Positions 16,963-27,221 of a stretch of DNA of 64,000 bases are shown one piece after another; the first letter of the stretch is position 1, and each line of letters opens with the position of its first letter. The translations under genes and the position numbers were made by a program. The stretch is from Anaerococcus marasmi (lineage in GTDB: Bacteria > Bacillota > Clostridia > Tissierellales > Peptoniphilaceae), in NCBI RefSeq assembly GCF_900290195.1, contig NZ_OLMF01000004.1, forward strand, positions 1,043,501 through 1,107,500. Reading direction: 5' to 3'. Under the pieces are notes generated by a model. It worked only from the letters and a program-made list of their open reading frames with translations. It had not been told where the DNA came from and searched no databases.

Positions 16963-17622
16963 ATGTCTTTAATTCTTGCAGTTGATGATGAGTTAGATAT
17001 GCTTGATCTAATAAGAAACATTTTGAAAAAGAACAACCATGAAGTCGATGTATATCAAAATCCTTTAGACGTTGATAATAGTAAGCTTAGTAAATATGAT
17101 TTGATTCTACTTGATGTTATGATGCCAGGTATTGACGGAATTAGTTTCTGTAAGGATATTCGAGCTAAAGTAGACTGCCCTATTCTTTTTTTAACAGCGA
17201 AAACTATGGAAGAAGATATAGTTGAAGGCTTATTAATTGGAGGAGATGATTACATCACAAAACCATTCGGTGCAGCAGAACTCCTAGCTCGTATAGAGGC
17301 ACATTTAAGACGAGAAAAAAGAGAACGACACACTAGTCTAAATCTTGGTGAAATTCGATTTGATTTATCTTCAAATGAAGTGTTTGTAGTCGAGAAAAAA
17401 GTTCATTTGACAAAATCCGAGTATCAAATTTCAGAATTACTAGCAAGAAGAAAAGGACAAGTATTTTCAAGAGAGCAAATATACGAGCTTATCTTTGGAT
17501 TTGATGGTATAGGAGATGCATCTGCAATATCAGAACATATAAAAAATATTAGGGCAAAGTTTCAAAAATATGGGAAAAATCCAATTGAAACAGTATGGGG
17601 GATCGGATATAAATGGAATTAA
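16963..17622 (+). CDS. OmpR-family response regulator of the LanFEG cassette
   Basis: 219 residues. The receiver domain has the acidic pair Asp8-Asp9, phospho-acceptor Asp51 (LILLDVMMPG) and KPF lysine. A winged-helix output domain occupies the C-terminal 95 residues (LTKSEYQISELLARRKGQVF, then VWGIGYKW). It probably activates the transporter genes just upstream in response to extracellular peptide. The histidine-kinase gene overlaps its end by 10 bases. Confidence 0.92.
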   Translation: MSLILAVDDELDMLDLIRNILKKNNHEVDVYQNPLDVDNSKLSKYDLILLDVMMPGIDGISFCKDIRAKVDCPILFLTAKTMEEDIVEGLLIGGDDYITKPFGAAELLARIEAHLRREKRERHTSLNLGEIRFDLSSNEVFVVEKKVHLTKSEYQISELLARRKGQVFSREQIYELIFGFDGIGDASAISEHIKNIRAKFQKYGKNPIETVWGIGYKWN

Positions 17623-18992
17623 AATCAAAAGGTCAATCTCTTAAACATATACTTTTTAAATACTTGATAAGTATTGGGCTAGGACTAGTAATCTCTGTTG
17701 GATTAATAATGGCTTTTATATCTGCTTCTTTCCAATTTAAGTGGATATTTCCAGCAAACCATACTGAGAGTTTAATTCTTGAAAAAAGGACAGACATTGC
17801 AACTTCAAAAAATTTCGATAAATCATTACTTCCAGATAATACATCTTATCTATTTCTATCAAAAGGCGATAAAGTTATAGAAACAAATATGAATAAGAAT
17901 ATTAAAGATTTAGCCTTCAACTATCATAAGGGATCTGCTTATTCTAATGCCAACTTATCCTTTATGGAAATACAGAGATCAGATGGATATGTGCTTGTAG
18001 CTTATAAGCTAAAACCTTATTATAAAAGTCCTTGGATGCAAAAAAATCTACCACAAATAAATACTTTATTACTAATATTGCTGATAATATTTTGTTTTAT
18101 TAGTATTATTACTATCACATTAATTTGGGCAAAGAAAATATCAAAAGAATTAAATCCATTACTAAAAGCTTCAGAAGAAATCAGGAAACAAAACTTGGAT
18201 TTCCAAATAGAAAATTCAAATATTCAGGAATTTAATGCCATATTAGAAAGTTTAGAAAAAATAAAGTTAGGGTTAAGTGAATCTTTAAGAACAAATTGGA
18301 GAGAGGAAGAGAAAAAAAGAAATCAGATTTCAGCATTAAGCCATGATATAAAAACTCCAGTTTCAATTATAAAGGGAAACTCAGAATTATTAGGAGTAAC
18401 CAACCTAACAGAAGAACAGGAAACATATCTTAATTATATTAGAAAAAATACAAACCGTATTAGTAAATATATAGAAACCTTAATGCTTGTTAATAAATCT
18501 AACCAAGCAAATGAATTAAACTTTACTCAAATTAGAGCAAAAGAATTTGTAGAAAACATTGAAAAACTAGCTAAAGAATTCACATCGACTTATAAGTTAA
18601 ATCTTTTAGAAGATATTAACTATGATGATTATTTTTTAATAGTAGATTTAAAAAATTTTGAACGAGCCTTTCTTAATATTCTTAGTAATGCCGAGGAACA
18701 CAGTCCCAAAAGCTCAACTATTGAGTTACTTATATGTTCAAAAGCTGATGAGCTTAAAATATCAATATTAGACCAAGGACATGGATTTACAGGTGAAGAC
18801 CTATTATATGCTACAGATCAATTTTATCAAGGAGACAAAAGCAGGCATTCAAAAGAAAACTACGGTATAGGATTATTTGTTGCCGAACAAATTATTGAGA
18901 TGCATAGCGGAAGTCTTATTTTAGAAAATAGGACTGATACAATAGGCGCAAAGGTCAGCATATTATTACCTGTCAAGAATACTCTTATATAG
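17613..18992 (+). CDS. Sensor histidine kinase of the LanFEG cassette
   Basis: 459 residues. Membrane segments at about 17-40 and 150-172 enclose an external domain of about 110 residues that would sense the peptide. The H-box ALSHDIKTPV places the phosphorylated His at 244. N-box LNILSNAEEHS and the G boxes DQGHGF and YGIGLFVAEQI follow. Similar to the NisK/SpaK and CprK type kinases. A terminator follows directly. Confidence 0.92.
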   Translation: MELKSKGQSLKHILFKYLISIGLGLVISVGLIMAFISASFQFKWIFPANHTESLILEKRTDIATSKNFDKSLLPDNTSYLFLSKGDKVIETNMNKNIKDLAFNYHKGSAYSNANLSFMEIQRSDGYVLVAYKLKPYYKSPWMQKNLPQINTLLLILLIIFCFISIITITLIWAKKISKELNPLLKASEEIRKQNLDFQIENSNIQEFNAILESLEKIKLGLSESLRTNWREEEKKRNQISALSHDIKTPVSIIKGNSELLGVTNLTEEQETYLNYIRKNTNRISKYIETLMLVNKSNQANELNFTQIRAKEFVENIEKLAKEFTSTYKLNLLEDINYDDYFLIVDLKNFERAFLNILSNAEEHSPKSSTIELLICSKADELKISILDQGHGFTGEDLLYATDQFYQGDKSRHSKENYGIGLFVAEQIIEMHSGSLILENRTDTIGAKVSILLPVKNTLI

Positions 18993-19005
18993 GGTATTCT
19001 TTTTT
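18976..19005 (+). terminator. Terminator of the LanFEG-RK operon
   Basis: AGAATAC (18976-18982) pairs with GTATTCT (18994-19000), followed by five T. The stem includes the stop codon of the kinase gene. Confidence 0.8.
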
Positions 19006-19009
19006 GTAT

Positions 19010-19335
19010 TCATAAATTATACATGAGAATACTAAGTTTTTTCATCAGTTTTTCACTCTTAATAATGTAATCTATTGCTAAATTAAGAGTTGATTTTATA
19101 GGATGCATTTTCGTAACTGCCATACTAGCACCAGAACTTTCTTTTGATTTATAAAGAAACAGGGAATATATTTCCCATATCTCTTTTGATAATTTTTCTA
19201 TTTCTTTATTCATTGAATCAATTTCATTTTTGTATATAACACCAGTTGTATTAGTAGCCTTTGCAATCTAGTTTATATTATTTGTTGCATTTGAAATTAA
19301 CCATTGTAGATCTCTAAATAAATTAATCATCATAA
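19010..19335 (-). pseudogene. Degraded mobilization gene (MobC-like)
   Basis: The minus strand reads LFRDLQWLISNATNNIN, a TAG stop, then IAKATNTTGVIYKNEIDSMN and about 65 more residues. This matches the relaxosome MobC pattern in which NQIAKxAN is typical, so the TAG probably replaces a Gln codon. The N-terminal DNA-binding part is missing. It is a trace of a mobilizable plasmid or element in the island. Confidence 0.6.
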
Positions 19336-19343
19336 TATATAGG

Positions 19344-19560
19344 AAAAAAGACCGCAGCTTTTAACTACGGTCTAATTTTTGTCCTCATGTAAAGTGCTTT
19401 GAACTATTATTTTAATTACTTTTTTTTATTTCCACTACCATTTGACTAGCAGTAGCTATTTTTCATTCTCTTAGTTTGAGCACGTCACTATCATACTTGA
19501 AAATTATTCCATAATTTTCAATCCCATTCAGCGAATCAGAAAAGCCAACGCTCCTATTCG
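19344..19560 (-). pseudogene. Gene 3'-end fragment K2 with terminator
   Basis: Homologous to K1 (9261-9475) in the same orientation. It reads GFSDSLNGIENYGIIFKYD and VLKLRE before a stop, then a terminator hairpin GACCGTAG..CTGCGGTC with T-run at 19344-19380. The parent gene is not recognised. Confidence 0.55.
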
Positions 19561-19647
19561 TCGCGTTGACTTTTCTTCCCTGCAGAAGGGTTTTCGCCAT
19601 TTCTACTGCGCGACTTTGTCGCTTGAGAAATGATGAAAAACGTAAAA

Positions 19648-19887
19648 ACATCGCTTGCGATTCCTCTCGAAAACTCCTTTGGAGTTTTCTCGCTTAGTTT
19701 TGTACTAGCCCGTCTGGCTTTGGGAAGATCCACCACGGATTGGTCTCGAAAATGACCGATGCAAAGCATCGGCCACCCATAAGCGTGGGACTAACGAAAA
19801 TCCCGTTTGCTGCGCAAACTATCTCGCTGCTACCGCAGCTGATTTTCGGATAAATCGACCGAAATCAACGGTCGATTTATTCCCATT
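19648..19887. repeat. T-family hairpin repeat, copy T3, joined to the guaA 3' end
   Basis: Nearly identical to T2. The last part overlaps the final codons of guaA. The final stem AAATCGACCG (19852-19861) pairs with CGGTCGATTT (19869-19878) and spans the guaA stop codon, so it may also end guaA transcription. Confidence 0.85.
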
Positions 19888-21409
19888 CAATTGTTCCAGG
19901 TGGTTTACTTGTTATATCGTAGACTATTCTTCCTACTCCGGCTACTTCGTTTATCATTCTATTAGATAGAGTTTGCATTAGATCGTATGGGAGGTTGGCT
20001 GCTTCTACTGTCATTGCGTCGGTGCTGGTTACTGCTCTTACTGCTATGACGTTTTCGTATACTCTTGCGTCTCCTTTTACTCCTACAGTCTTAATTGGGG
20101 TCCATACTGTGAAGTATTGCCAGATGTCTTCTTTTAAGCCGAAGTTTTCTACTTCTTCTCTTAGGATTGCGTCTGTTTCTCTTACTATATCTAGTTTGTC
20201 TTTGGTGATTTCACCGATTACTCTTATGGCAAGGCCTGGTCCTGGGAATGGTTGGCGCCATACCATATCATGTGGCACCCCTATTGCTTCTCCTACTGCT
20301 CTTACTTCGTCCTTGAATAGTTCTCTTAGTGGCTCTACGAGTCCTACGAAGTCCATATCTTCAGGAAGGCCTCCTACATTGTGGTGGCTTTTGATTACAC
20401 TTGCCTTATCTTTACCACTTTCGATTACGTCAGGGTAGATTGTTCCTTGGACTAGGTATTTGGCTCCGCCAATTTTTTTGGCTTCTTCTTCGAATACTTC
20501 TACGAAGTGGTTGCCTATGATTTTTCTTTTTTCTTCAGGCTCTTCCACTCCCTTAAGTAGACTTAGGAATTCTTCTGATTTATCGACCATTTTTACGTTT
20601 AGACCAAGGTCCTTGTAGGTTTCCATTACAGATTTGGCTTCGTCTTTTCGGAGTAGGCCGTGGTCTACAAAGATACATTGGAGATTATCTCCTATTGCTT
20701 TTGATACGATTGTCGCTGCAACTGATGAGTCTACTCCACCTGATAGGCCGCAGATCATTTTTTCTCCAGCGTATTTTTCTTTGATTTCAGCAATTTTTGC
20801 CTTGGCAAAGTCTTTCATAGTCCATGTTTTTTCAGCTTGGGCTATGTTTATTACAAAGTTTTCTAGCATTTGTTTTCCGTACTCAGAGTGGACTACTTCT
20901 GGGTGGAATTGTACCGCATAGATTTTCTTTTCTTTGTTTTCTATACCTGCCACTGGTGCATTTAGGGTCCAAGCGATCTTCTTGAAGCCATCTGCGATTT
21001 TGTTTACTCTGTCCCTGTGGTTCATCCAGATTACAGATTCTTGAGGTACATTTTTGAAAAGCTCGCTTTTTTGGTCAACAAATAGCGGAGTTTTGCCGTA
21101 TTCACCATTTTTAGGTGTTTCGACTTCTCCCTTGTAGTAGTGGTTGATGTATTGGAGTCCGTAACAGATTCCTAGCATTGGAATGTCTAGGTCAAATATT
21201 CTATCATCAGCCTTTAGTGAGTTTTTGTCGTTTACTGACTGTGGGCCGCCTGTTAGGATTATTCCTGCAACATTTTCAAGATCAATATTATCGATTTTAG
21301 TGTCGCAGTCAAATAATTCAGCGTATACTCCCATTTCTCTAACTCTTCTTACTATGAGTTGGTCGTATTGGCCGCCGAAGTTTAATACTATAATTTTATC
21401 TTTCTTCAT
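19877..21409 (-). CDS. guaA: GMP synthase (glutamine-hydrolysing)
   Basis: 510 residues, full length. The N-terminal glutaminase domain has Cys82 (GICYGLQY), His169 and Glu171 (QFHPEV). The ATP pyrophosphatase loop SGGVDSS is at 223-229. The C-terminal dimerisation part has WRQPFPGPGLAIR and ends in PPGTIEWE. It converts XMP to GMP. It is the last gene of a run of nine co-directional genes and lies 11 bases after ppsR. Its 3' end is duplicated in repeats T1 and T2. Confidence 0.97.
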   Translation of the reverse strand: MKKDKIIVLNFGGQYDQLIVRRVREMGVYAELFDCDTKIDNIDLENVAGIILTGGPQSVNDKNSLKADDRIFDLDIPMLGICYGLQYINHYYKGEVETPKNGEYGKTPLFVDQKSELFKNVPQESVIWMNHRDRVNKIADGFKKIAWTLNAPVAGIENKEKKIYAVQFHPEVVHSEYGKQMLENFVINIAQAEKTWTMKDFAKAKIAEIKEKYAGEKMICGLSGGVDSSVAATIVSKAIGDNLQCIFVDHGLLRKDEAKSVMETYKDLGLNVKMVDKSEEFLSLLKGVEEPEEKRKIIGNHFVEVFEEEAKKIGGAKYLVQGTIYPDVIESGKDKASVIKSHHNVGGLPEDMDFVGLVEPLRELFKDEVRAVGEAIGVPHDMVWRQPFPGPGLAIRVIGEITKDKLDIVRETDAILREEVENFGLKEDIWQYFTVWTPIKTVGVKGDARVYENVIAVRAVTSTDAMTVEAANLPYDLMQTLSNRMINEVAGVGRIVYDITSKPPGTIEWE

Positions 21410-21420
21410 GCCCCCTCCTT

Positions 21421-22251
21421 TTATTGGACGTGCTTTTTGCTCTCTTCTGGAAACTTTTCGAAGTAGTATTGGACAATATCTGTTGCAGTTTGCTCGATTG
21501 TGTTTTCTGTAACATCTATTACCTTACAATCTAGGTCCTTGAAGACTTCTTGTGCATATTCTAGCTCTCTTCTGACTCTTGTATCGTCGTAGTATATTGA
21601 TTCTCCTACTATACCTAAGGACTTACTCCTTACTTCCCTGATGTTTGATAGCTTGTCTGGATCAATCACAAGACCTATGATCCTTTCAGGATCGACTTCA
21701 AATATCTCACGTGGCAATTTTATTTCTGGCACGAGAGGAAGGTTTGAGACCTTGAAGTTTTTGGTCGCAAGAATCATGGTGGTAGGAGTCTTGCTAGTCC
21801 TTGATACTCCTACTAGGACTATATCTGATAGAGGAAAGCCCCTAGGATCTTTTCCATCGTCGTATTGGATGGCGAATTCTATTGCTTCTATCATATTGAA
21901 GTAGTCCTCTGATAGGGTTCTGGTTAGGCCGATTTCTCTTACTGCCTTAAGGCCAGTCGCTTCTTCTACCTTTCTGATTCCGTAGTTTAGGATGTCTAAT
22001 ACTTCGATGTTTTTTTCTTTGGCTACAGCTCTTAGATGCTTGGATAAATCTTCGTTGGCTATGGTTTGAACGACTATACAGCTGCTGTTAGCCTTATCCA
22101 TCACTTCGTCGATTTCTTCTGTTGTATCTATGCTTGGTTTTCTAATTAGATTTACCTTAAGGTCAGGAAATTGGCTTGTCACTGACTTGATGTAGTTTTG
22201 TGCAGTCTCTCCGGTCGAATCACTTATAAGTATTGTAGTCAATTCTTTCAT
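21421..22251 (-). CDS. Pyruvate, phosphate dikinase regulatory protein (PpsR/YqfL family)
   Basis: 276 residues. It begins TTILISDSTGETAQNYIKSV, a family hallmark, and has the P-loop GVSRTSKTPT near 150. The family is a bifunctional ADP-dependent kinase and phosphorylase that switches pyruvate phosphate dikinase or PEP synthase. The position directly after glyS matches Bacillus, where yqfL follows glyQS. The target enzyme gene is not in the window. Confidence 0.93.
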   Translation of the reverse strand: MKELTTILISDSTGETAQNYIKSVTSQFPDLKVNLIRKPSIDTTEEIDEVMDKANSSCIVVQTIANEDLSKHLRAVAKEKNIEVLDILNYGIRKVEEATGLKAVREIGLTRTLSEDYFNMIEAIEFAIQYDDGKDPRGFPLSDIVLVGVSRTSKTPTTMILATKNFKVSNLPLVPEIKLPREIFEVDPERIIGLVIDPDKLSNIREVRSKSLGIVGESIYYDDTRVRRELEYAQEVFKDLDCKVIDVTENTIEQTATDIVQYYFEKFPEESKKHVQ

Positions 22252-22254
22252 TTT

Positions 22255-24321
22255 TTACCTTACTATTTCTTTTATATCGAGGATTTGCTCAATCCTTCTT
22301 GCTAGTTTGTTTAGCATGGCGATTCTGTTATTTTTGACTTCTTCGTCTTCTACATTGATCATGGTATTGTCTAGATAAGTATTACCTATTTCGCTAGTTT
22401 CTTTTATCCTGTTAAGCTCTGCCAAAAAGTCCGCTTCTGCACTTGGATTAAAGTCTCCAAGCTCTGTGATTTTCTCATAGAAGGATCTTTCCAAGTCATT
22501 TTCAAATAGGTCTTCTCTCACTTCAGTATCTACCTGATAATCTGAAAGATTAACTATTCTTGTAAAGTAGGATACTTGATCTTCATTATCTTCTAGGAAG
22601 CGGTCAATGCTTTTAGCTTTCTTTACGATTTTTATGATATTTAAATCGCTAGTATTAATTACAGAATTTACTGTATCATAGCTTACTCCATCGTCGATTA
22701 ACTTGTTTTTGAGTCTGTCCCTAAAGAAGTCTAAGACCTTGTCCATAGCTGTATCGTAGTCGAAGGCAAGTTCGTTCTTTTCTGTATAGACTAGGAGAGC
22801 ATCATTTACAAGCTTTCTTAGATCTATATCGATAGAGTTTTCTAGGAAGATATTTATAATTCCAAGACAGGCTCTTCTTAGACCGAATGGGTCTTGGCTT
22901 CCTGTTACGTATTTTTCTATAGCGTAGAGACCAACTATGGTATCCATCTTATCTGCAATAGAAAGAATGATGCCTGTGATAGTTTTTGGTAGGGCAGATC
23001 CAGAAGATCTTGGCATGTAGGATTCTTCTATAGCTGTTGCTACTCTTTCTTCCTCGCCTGACTTACTTGCATAAATTCTTCCCATAGTTCCTTGTAGTTC
23101 GGTAAATTCTACTACCATCTTAGTCACAAGGTCTGCCTTCGATAGATAGGCTGCTCTTCCTATAGGATGTGCCATATCCTCGCCAATGGCTAGGGCTTGT
23201 CTGTATCTTTCTGTAAGGTCCGTGAGCCTTTCTGTCTTAAGCTTCATATTGCCCAAGCCTTCGAAGAAGGCAAGATTTTCTAGCTCGTCTACATAGGCTT
23301 CGAGTGGCTTTTTCATGTCTATCTCGTAGAAGAACTTAGCATCTTCTAGTCTTGCAACTAGGACCTTTTTGTTTCCTTCTACTACATTTTCCTTAAATTC
23401 TTCGTCACCATTTCTTACGACTAGGAAATATGGAAGTAGATTCTTGTTCTCGTCTAGAACTGGGAAGTATCTTTGGTGGTCCTTCATAGGAGTTGTTATT
23501 ACTTCTTTTGGGATTTCTAGATAGTCCTTGTCGATTCCTCCTATTAGGACAGTTGGATATTCTACTATGTTTATAACCTCATCTAGGAGGGCTTCGTCTT
23601 TCATGTACTCTCCGCCAACTTCGCTAGATAGTCTGTTAAGTCCTCTTAGGATGATGTCTTTTCTGTCCTTGTATTTTAGGATTACGTAGTTTTCCTTAAG
23701 GAGCTTTTCGTAGTTTTCTATCTTGTCAATTTCTATATGATTGGATCCAAGAGTTCTGTGGCCCTTGGTCACTCTTCCTACAGCAATTCCCTCAGCATCA
23801 AAGTCTAGGACTTCGTCATCTAGGATTGATACAAACCATCTGATTGGTCTTGCCCATCTGATGGACTTTCCTGCCCATCTCATAGATCTTGGGAAGGAAA
23901 TTGACTTTACAAGTTCGTAGACATTTTCTCTTAGGACTTCAGGAACTGATTTTGACTTTTCCTTTTTTTCTACATAGATATAGTCTTCGCCCTTGAATTC
24001 TCTGATTACTACATCAGATATGTCCGCTCCTTGACCCTTTAGGAAACCTAAAAGAGGCTTCTTTGGCTCGCCGCCTTCGTCATAGGCGATCTTCACACTT
24101 GGTCCTTTGACAGATACGGTCTTTTCTGTAAGGTCTGCCTCTACACCCGTTAACAAGATAGCAAATCTTCTTGGAGTTGACTCTACTGAGATAGACTCGC
24201 AAGTTAATTTGTTTTCTTCGATTAGTTTCTTAAATTTATCTTCTAATTGTCTTTTGGTGTTTTTGACATAATCAGAAGGTATCTCTTCTACTCCGATTTC
24301 TAATAAGTAATTACTCATCAT
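22255..24321 (-). CDS. glyS: Glycyl-tRNA synthetase beta subunit
   Basis: 688 residues, normal. It starts [16 protein letters not shown] and contains [15 protein letters not shown], and [11 protein letters not shown], all family signatures. The C-terminal part forms the anticodon-binding region. It acts with GlyQ as an alpha2-beta2 enzyme charging tRNA-Gly. It overlaps glyQ by 11 bases. Confidence 0.97.
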   Translation of the reverse strand: MMSNYLLEIGVEEIPSDYVKNTKRQLEDKFKKLIEENKLTCESISVESTPRRFAILLTGVEADLTEKTVSVKGPSVKIAYDEGGEPKKPLLGFLKGQGADISDVVIREFKGEDYIYVEKKEKSKSVPEVLRENVYELVKSISFPRSMRWAGKSIRWARPIRWFVSILDDEVLDFDAEGIAVGRVTKGHRTLGSNHIEIDKIENYEKLLKENYVILKYKDRKDIILRGLNRLSSEVGGEYMKDEALLDEVINIVEYPTVLIGGIDKDYLEIPKEVITTPMKDHQRYFPVLDENKNLLPYFLVVRNGDEEFKENVVEGNKKVLVARLEDAKFFYEIDMKKPLEAYVDELENLAFFEGLGNMKLKTERLTDLTERYRQALAIGEDMAHPIGRAAYLSKADLVTKMVVEFTELQGTMGRIYASKSGEEERVATAIEESYMPRSSGSALPKTITGIILSIADKMDTIVGLYAIEKYVTGSQDPFGLRRACLGIINIFLENSIDIDLRKLVNDALLVYTEKNELAFDYDTAMDKVLDFFRDRLKNKLIDDGVSYDTVNSVINTSDLNIIKIVKKAKSIDRFLEDNEDQVSYFTRIVNLSDYQVDTEVREDLFENDLERSFYEKITELGDFNPSAEADFLAELNRIKETSEIGNTYLDNTMINVEDEEVKNNRIAMLNKLARRIEQILDIKEIVR

Positions 24322-25192
24322 TATCCTTTCTTAGAAGAGGGTAGCCTAACTCTTCTCTTTTCTCGATAAACTTGTGGGCTACCTTTCTTGATACGTCTCT
24401 TACCCTTTTGATATAGTGGCTTCTCTCAGAAACTGATATGGCCCCCTTGGCATCTAGGGTGTTAAAGGCATGGCTTGTCTTTAAGACATTGTCGTAGGCA
24501 GGAATGCATAGACCTAGATCAATTAGTCTGTTGGCTTCTTTTTCATAAATATTAAACAATTCTTCTAGGACTTCGTTGTCTGCATCTTCGAAGGAATATT
24601 TTGAATTCTCGTATTCGGCTAGGCCAAAGATATCTCTGTAAGTTAAATCCTTGGACCACTTAATATCAAATACATTATCCACTCCTGATAGATACATAAA
24701 GATTCTTTCAAGACCAATGGTAATCTCACCACTTTCGATCTCGCAGTTTATGCCTCCGACTTGTTGGAAATAAGTAAATTGTGTAATCTCCATTCCATCA
24801 AGCCATACTTCCCAACCGAGTCCCCAGGCTCCTAGGGTTGGACTTTCCCAGTTGTCTTCGACAAATCTTATGTCGTGCTCTCTTGGGTTGATGCCGATTG
24901 CTTCCAAGCATTCTAGGTAAAGCTCTTGGATATTGTCTGGGGTTGGCTTTAGGAGAATTTGCATTTGGTGGTGTTGGTAGAGCCTGTTTGGGTTCTGCCC
25001 GTATCTACCATCTGCTGGCCTTCTTGATGGCTCCACATAGCACACCTTCCAAGGCTCAGGACCTAGGGCACGCAAAAATGTATTGGGATTCATAGTTCCT
25101 GCTCCCTTTTCCGTATCGTAAGGAAGCATTACCGAACATCCCTCATTCTTCCAAAACTCTTCAAGTTTCATTATTAAATCTTCAAAGTACAT
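24311..25192 (-). CDS. glyQ: Glycyl-tRNA synthetase alpha subunit
   Basis: 293 residues, full length. The class II catalytic core is seen in [35 protein letters not shown] and [12 protein letters not shown]. Starts one base after the recO stop. No T-box leader is present because the gene lies inside an operon. Confidence 0.97.
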   Translation of the reverse strand: MYFEDLIMKLEEFWKNEGCSVMLPYDTEKGAGTMNPNTFLRALGPEPWKVCYVEPSRRPADGRYGQNPNRLYQHHQMQILLKPTPDNIQELYLECLEAIGINPREHDIRFVEDNWESPTLGAWGLGWEVWLDGMEITQFTYFQQVGGINCEIESGEITIGLERIFMYLSGVDNVFDIKWSKDLTYRDIFGLAEYENSKYSFEDADNEVLEELFNIYEKEANRLIDLGLCIPAYDNVLKTSHAFNTLDAKGAISVSERSHYIKRVRDVSRKVAHKFIEKREELGYPLLRKDNDE

Positions 25193-25193
25193 T

Positions 25194-25961
25194 CTAATTC
25201 CTTTCGCTTAATCTCTTATAGACCCAATCCATAGAAGAAAACTTCTTGATATCAAGGCTAATTAAGCAATAATCTATTATTAATCTCGCTACTTTCTCAT
25301 AATCAGGGCTAGGGCTGAGCTCACTAAGCTCGTCTGATTTTGTATATAATAACTTCATAAAATACAAGAGGTCATCTCTGGTAAGGTAAATCACATCGCC
25401 CGCCTCCTTCTTGTGCTCTTCGCATATGAGGGAGGCTTCTCTGATAGAAAAGTAGCCTGTCGCCTTATCTATAATTCTACCGCAAATGCCGCAAGTAGAA
25501 AAGTTAGGCTTAAGACCTGAAAATGATATATATTTGATCAAAAATCCCAAAAATATATTAAGATAGCCAGATCGAGCCTCCTCCAAGGCCCTAAAGCTTG
25601 TATCAAGGAGCTTAAAGACTGTATCCTTCTGGCTTGTATCGATAGTCTTTAGGAGCAAATCACACATGGCTGACTTGTAGAGGATGATGTCGAAGTTCTT
25701 GGCACTTTTCTTGTAGGATTCTACTAGGTAGCCGTCTCTTATGCCGTAGAAGTCTCCCTTCATCTTGTACAAGGATAAGTTTACCTTCATAAATCTTCCT
25801 GTCAAAGAAAGAAGGCCGGAGTTTTTTCTGTAAACTCCCTTGGCCATGATAGAAATTCTTCCGAGCTTGTCAGTAAATACTTCTATGATTTTGCTAGTCT
25901 CCTGATAGTTAAACTCTCTTAAGATAAAGCCTGTCACATCATTAAGCTCACTTGTAGCCAA
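25194..25961 (-). CDS. recO: DNA repair protein RecO
   Basis: 255 residues. The N-terminal OB fold starts [20 protein letters not shown]. The zinc finger is CGICGRIID...ICEEH near 160-185. RecO loads RecA on single-stranded DNA with RecR. It overlaps era by 14 bases, as in many Firmicutes. Confidence 0.93.
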   Translation of the reverse strand: MATSELNDVTGFILREFNYQETSKIIEVFTDKLGRISIMAKGVYRKNSGLLSLTGRFMKVNLSLYKMKGDFYGIRDGYLVESYKKSAKNFDIILYKSAMCDLLLKTIDTSQKDTVFKLLDTSFRALEEARSGYLNIFLGFLIKYISFSGLKPNFSTCGICGRIIDKATGYFSIREASLICEEHKKEAGDVIYLTRDDLLYFMKLLYTKSDELSELSPSPDYEKVARLIIDYCLISLDIKKFSSMDWVYKRLSERN

Positions 25962-26829
25962 AGCGGTCCACCAACTTCTCTTTCTTTCTCCGGTCCTTTT
26001 CTACCTTAACCCACAATTGTAGGTTGACCTTACTCGATAGAAATTTCTCTATTTCCTTTCTCGCATCCATTCCGATCCTCTTTATCATCTGGCCATTTTT
26101 GCCGATAACAATCTCCTTGTGGCTATTTTTCTCCACCACAATTGTAGCCCTTATATCTATTAGCTTATTGTTAGATCTTTCCTTAAAGTCGTCAATCCTA
26201 ACAGCCACGCCGTGAGGGACTTCGTTTGATAGGTTTCTAAGAGCCTTCTCCCTTATGATCTCTCCTACGATAAATCTCTCGCTCTTATCTGTAATCATGT
26301 CCCTATCGTAGTAGGCTGGACCAAAGTCAAGCATTTCCTTAATAGTGTCTAAGAAAACATCAATATTTTTCCCCTCTAGGGCTGATATTTCTATAATCCT
26401 ATCGAAATCGTAAGATCTAAAATTCTCTCTGATATGGGCTAGTCTCTCCCTATCTGTAAGATCGGTCTTGTTTATTAGAAGAATCTTGGGTAGCTTAATT
26501 TTTTCCAGCATTTCTAGGATTTCCCCGTCAATCCTTCCAATTTCCTCCGAATCATCCACAACCATGGTGATGATGTCAGATTCCTTGAGGCTTTCTTCTG
26601 AGAAGGTCAAAAGTCTTTCTTGAAGCTTGTTTCTAGGAGTTTGGATTCCTGGTGTATCAAGAAAGATAATTTGACTTTCATCATCGTTATATATAATTTG
26701 TATCTTATCTCTGGTAGTTTGGGGCTTGTTTGAGATTATAGAGATCTTCTCGCCTATAATCTTCTCCATTAGGGTTGATTTGCCAACATTGGCCCTTCCT
26801 ACAACAGAGACGAATCCTGATTTTATCAT
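25948..26829 (-). CDS. era: GTPase Era
   Basis: 293 residues. GTPase motifs: G1 GRANVGKS (11-18), G3 DTPG (58-61), G4 NKTD (near 120) and G5 SALEG. The C-terminal KH domain contains VIGKNGQMIKRIG. It binds 16S rRNA during small-subunit assembly. It overlaps cdd by 4 bases and recO by 14. Confidence 0.97.
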   Translation of the reverse strand: MIKSGFVSVVGRANVGKSTLMEKIIGEKISIISNKPQTTRDKIQIIYNDDESQIIFLDTPGIQTPRNKLQERLLTFSEESLKESDIITMVVDDSEEIGRIDGEILEMLEKIKLPKILLINKTDLTDRERLAHIRENFRSYDFDRIIEISALEGKNIDVFLDTIKEMLDFGPAYYDRDMITDKSERFIVGEIIREKALRNLSNEVPHGVAVRIDDFKERSNNKLIDIRATIVVEKNSHKEIVIGKNGQMIKRIGMDARKEIEKFLSSKVNLQLWVKVEKDRRKKEKLVDRFGYK

Positions 26830-27221
26830 TGTAAATCCTTTTTGCCGAAACTGTGTGGAAGAAGGTCTTCCAAAGTGTAGGTCTTATAATCGTCTAGGGA
26901 GTTTGCTATTACGATCTGCGTATCCTCATCAAAAAACTCCGCCATAAATTGCCTGCAGACTCCGCAAGGATATGTATCTGTCGAATCTCCCGTGATAACT
27001 ATTGTATCAAATTCTCTAAAACCCTTGGAGATTGCCCCAGCAAGGGCAGATCTTTCCGCACAGAGTGTCGGTGAGTAGGAGGCGTTTTCGATGTTTACTC
27101 CCTCAAAAACTTCTCCTTCCTTAGTTAGGACAACTGCCGAAACCCTAAAGTGTGAATAAGGAGAGTAAGATTTTTCCTTATTGTCTAGGGCAAGTTTTAT
27201 TAATTTATCTAAATCTTTCAT
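26826..27221 (-). CDS. cdd: Cytidine deaminase
   Basis: 131 residues, typical of the tetrameric form. Zinc site residues are Cys54 with Glu56 (TLCAERSAL) and Cys86 and Cys89 (PCGVCRQ). Salvages cytidine to uridine. Overlaps the neighbouring genes by 4 bases on each side, in the order seen in Bacillus (dgkA-cdd-era). Confidence 0.96.
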   Translation of the reverse strand: MKDLDKLIKLALDNKEKSYSPYSHFRVSAVVLTKEGEVFEGVNIENASYSPTLCAERSALAGAISKGFREFDTIVITGDSTDTYPCGVCRQFMAEFFDEDTQIVIANSLDDYKTYTLEDLLPHSFGKKDLQ

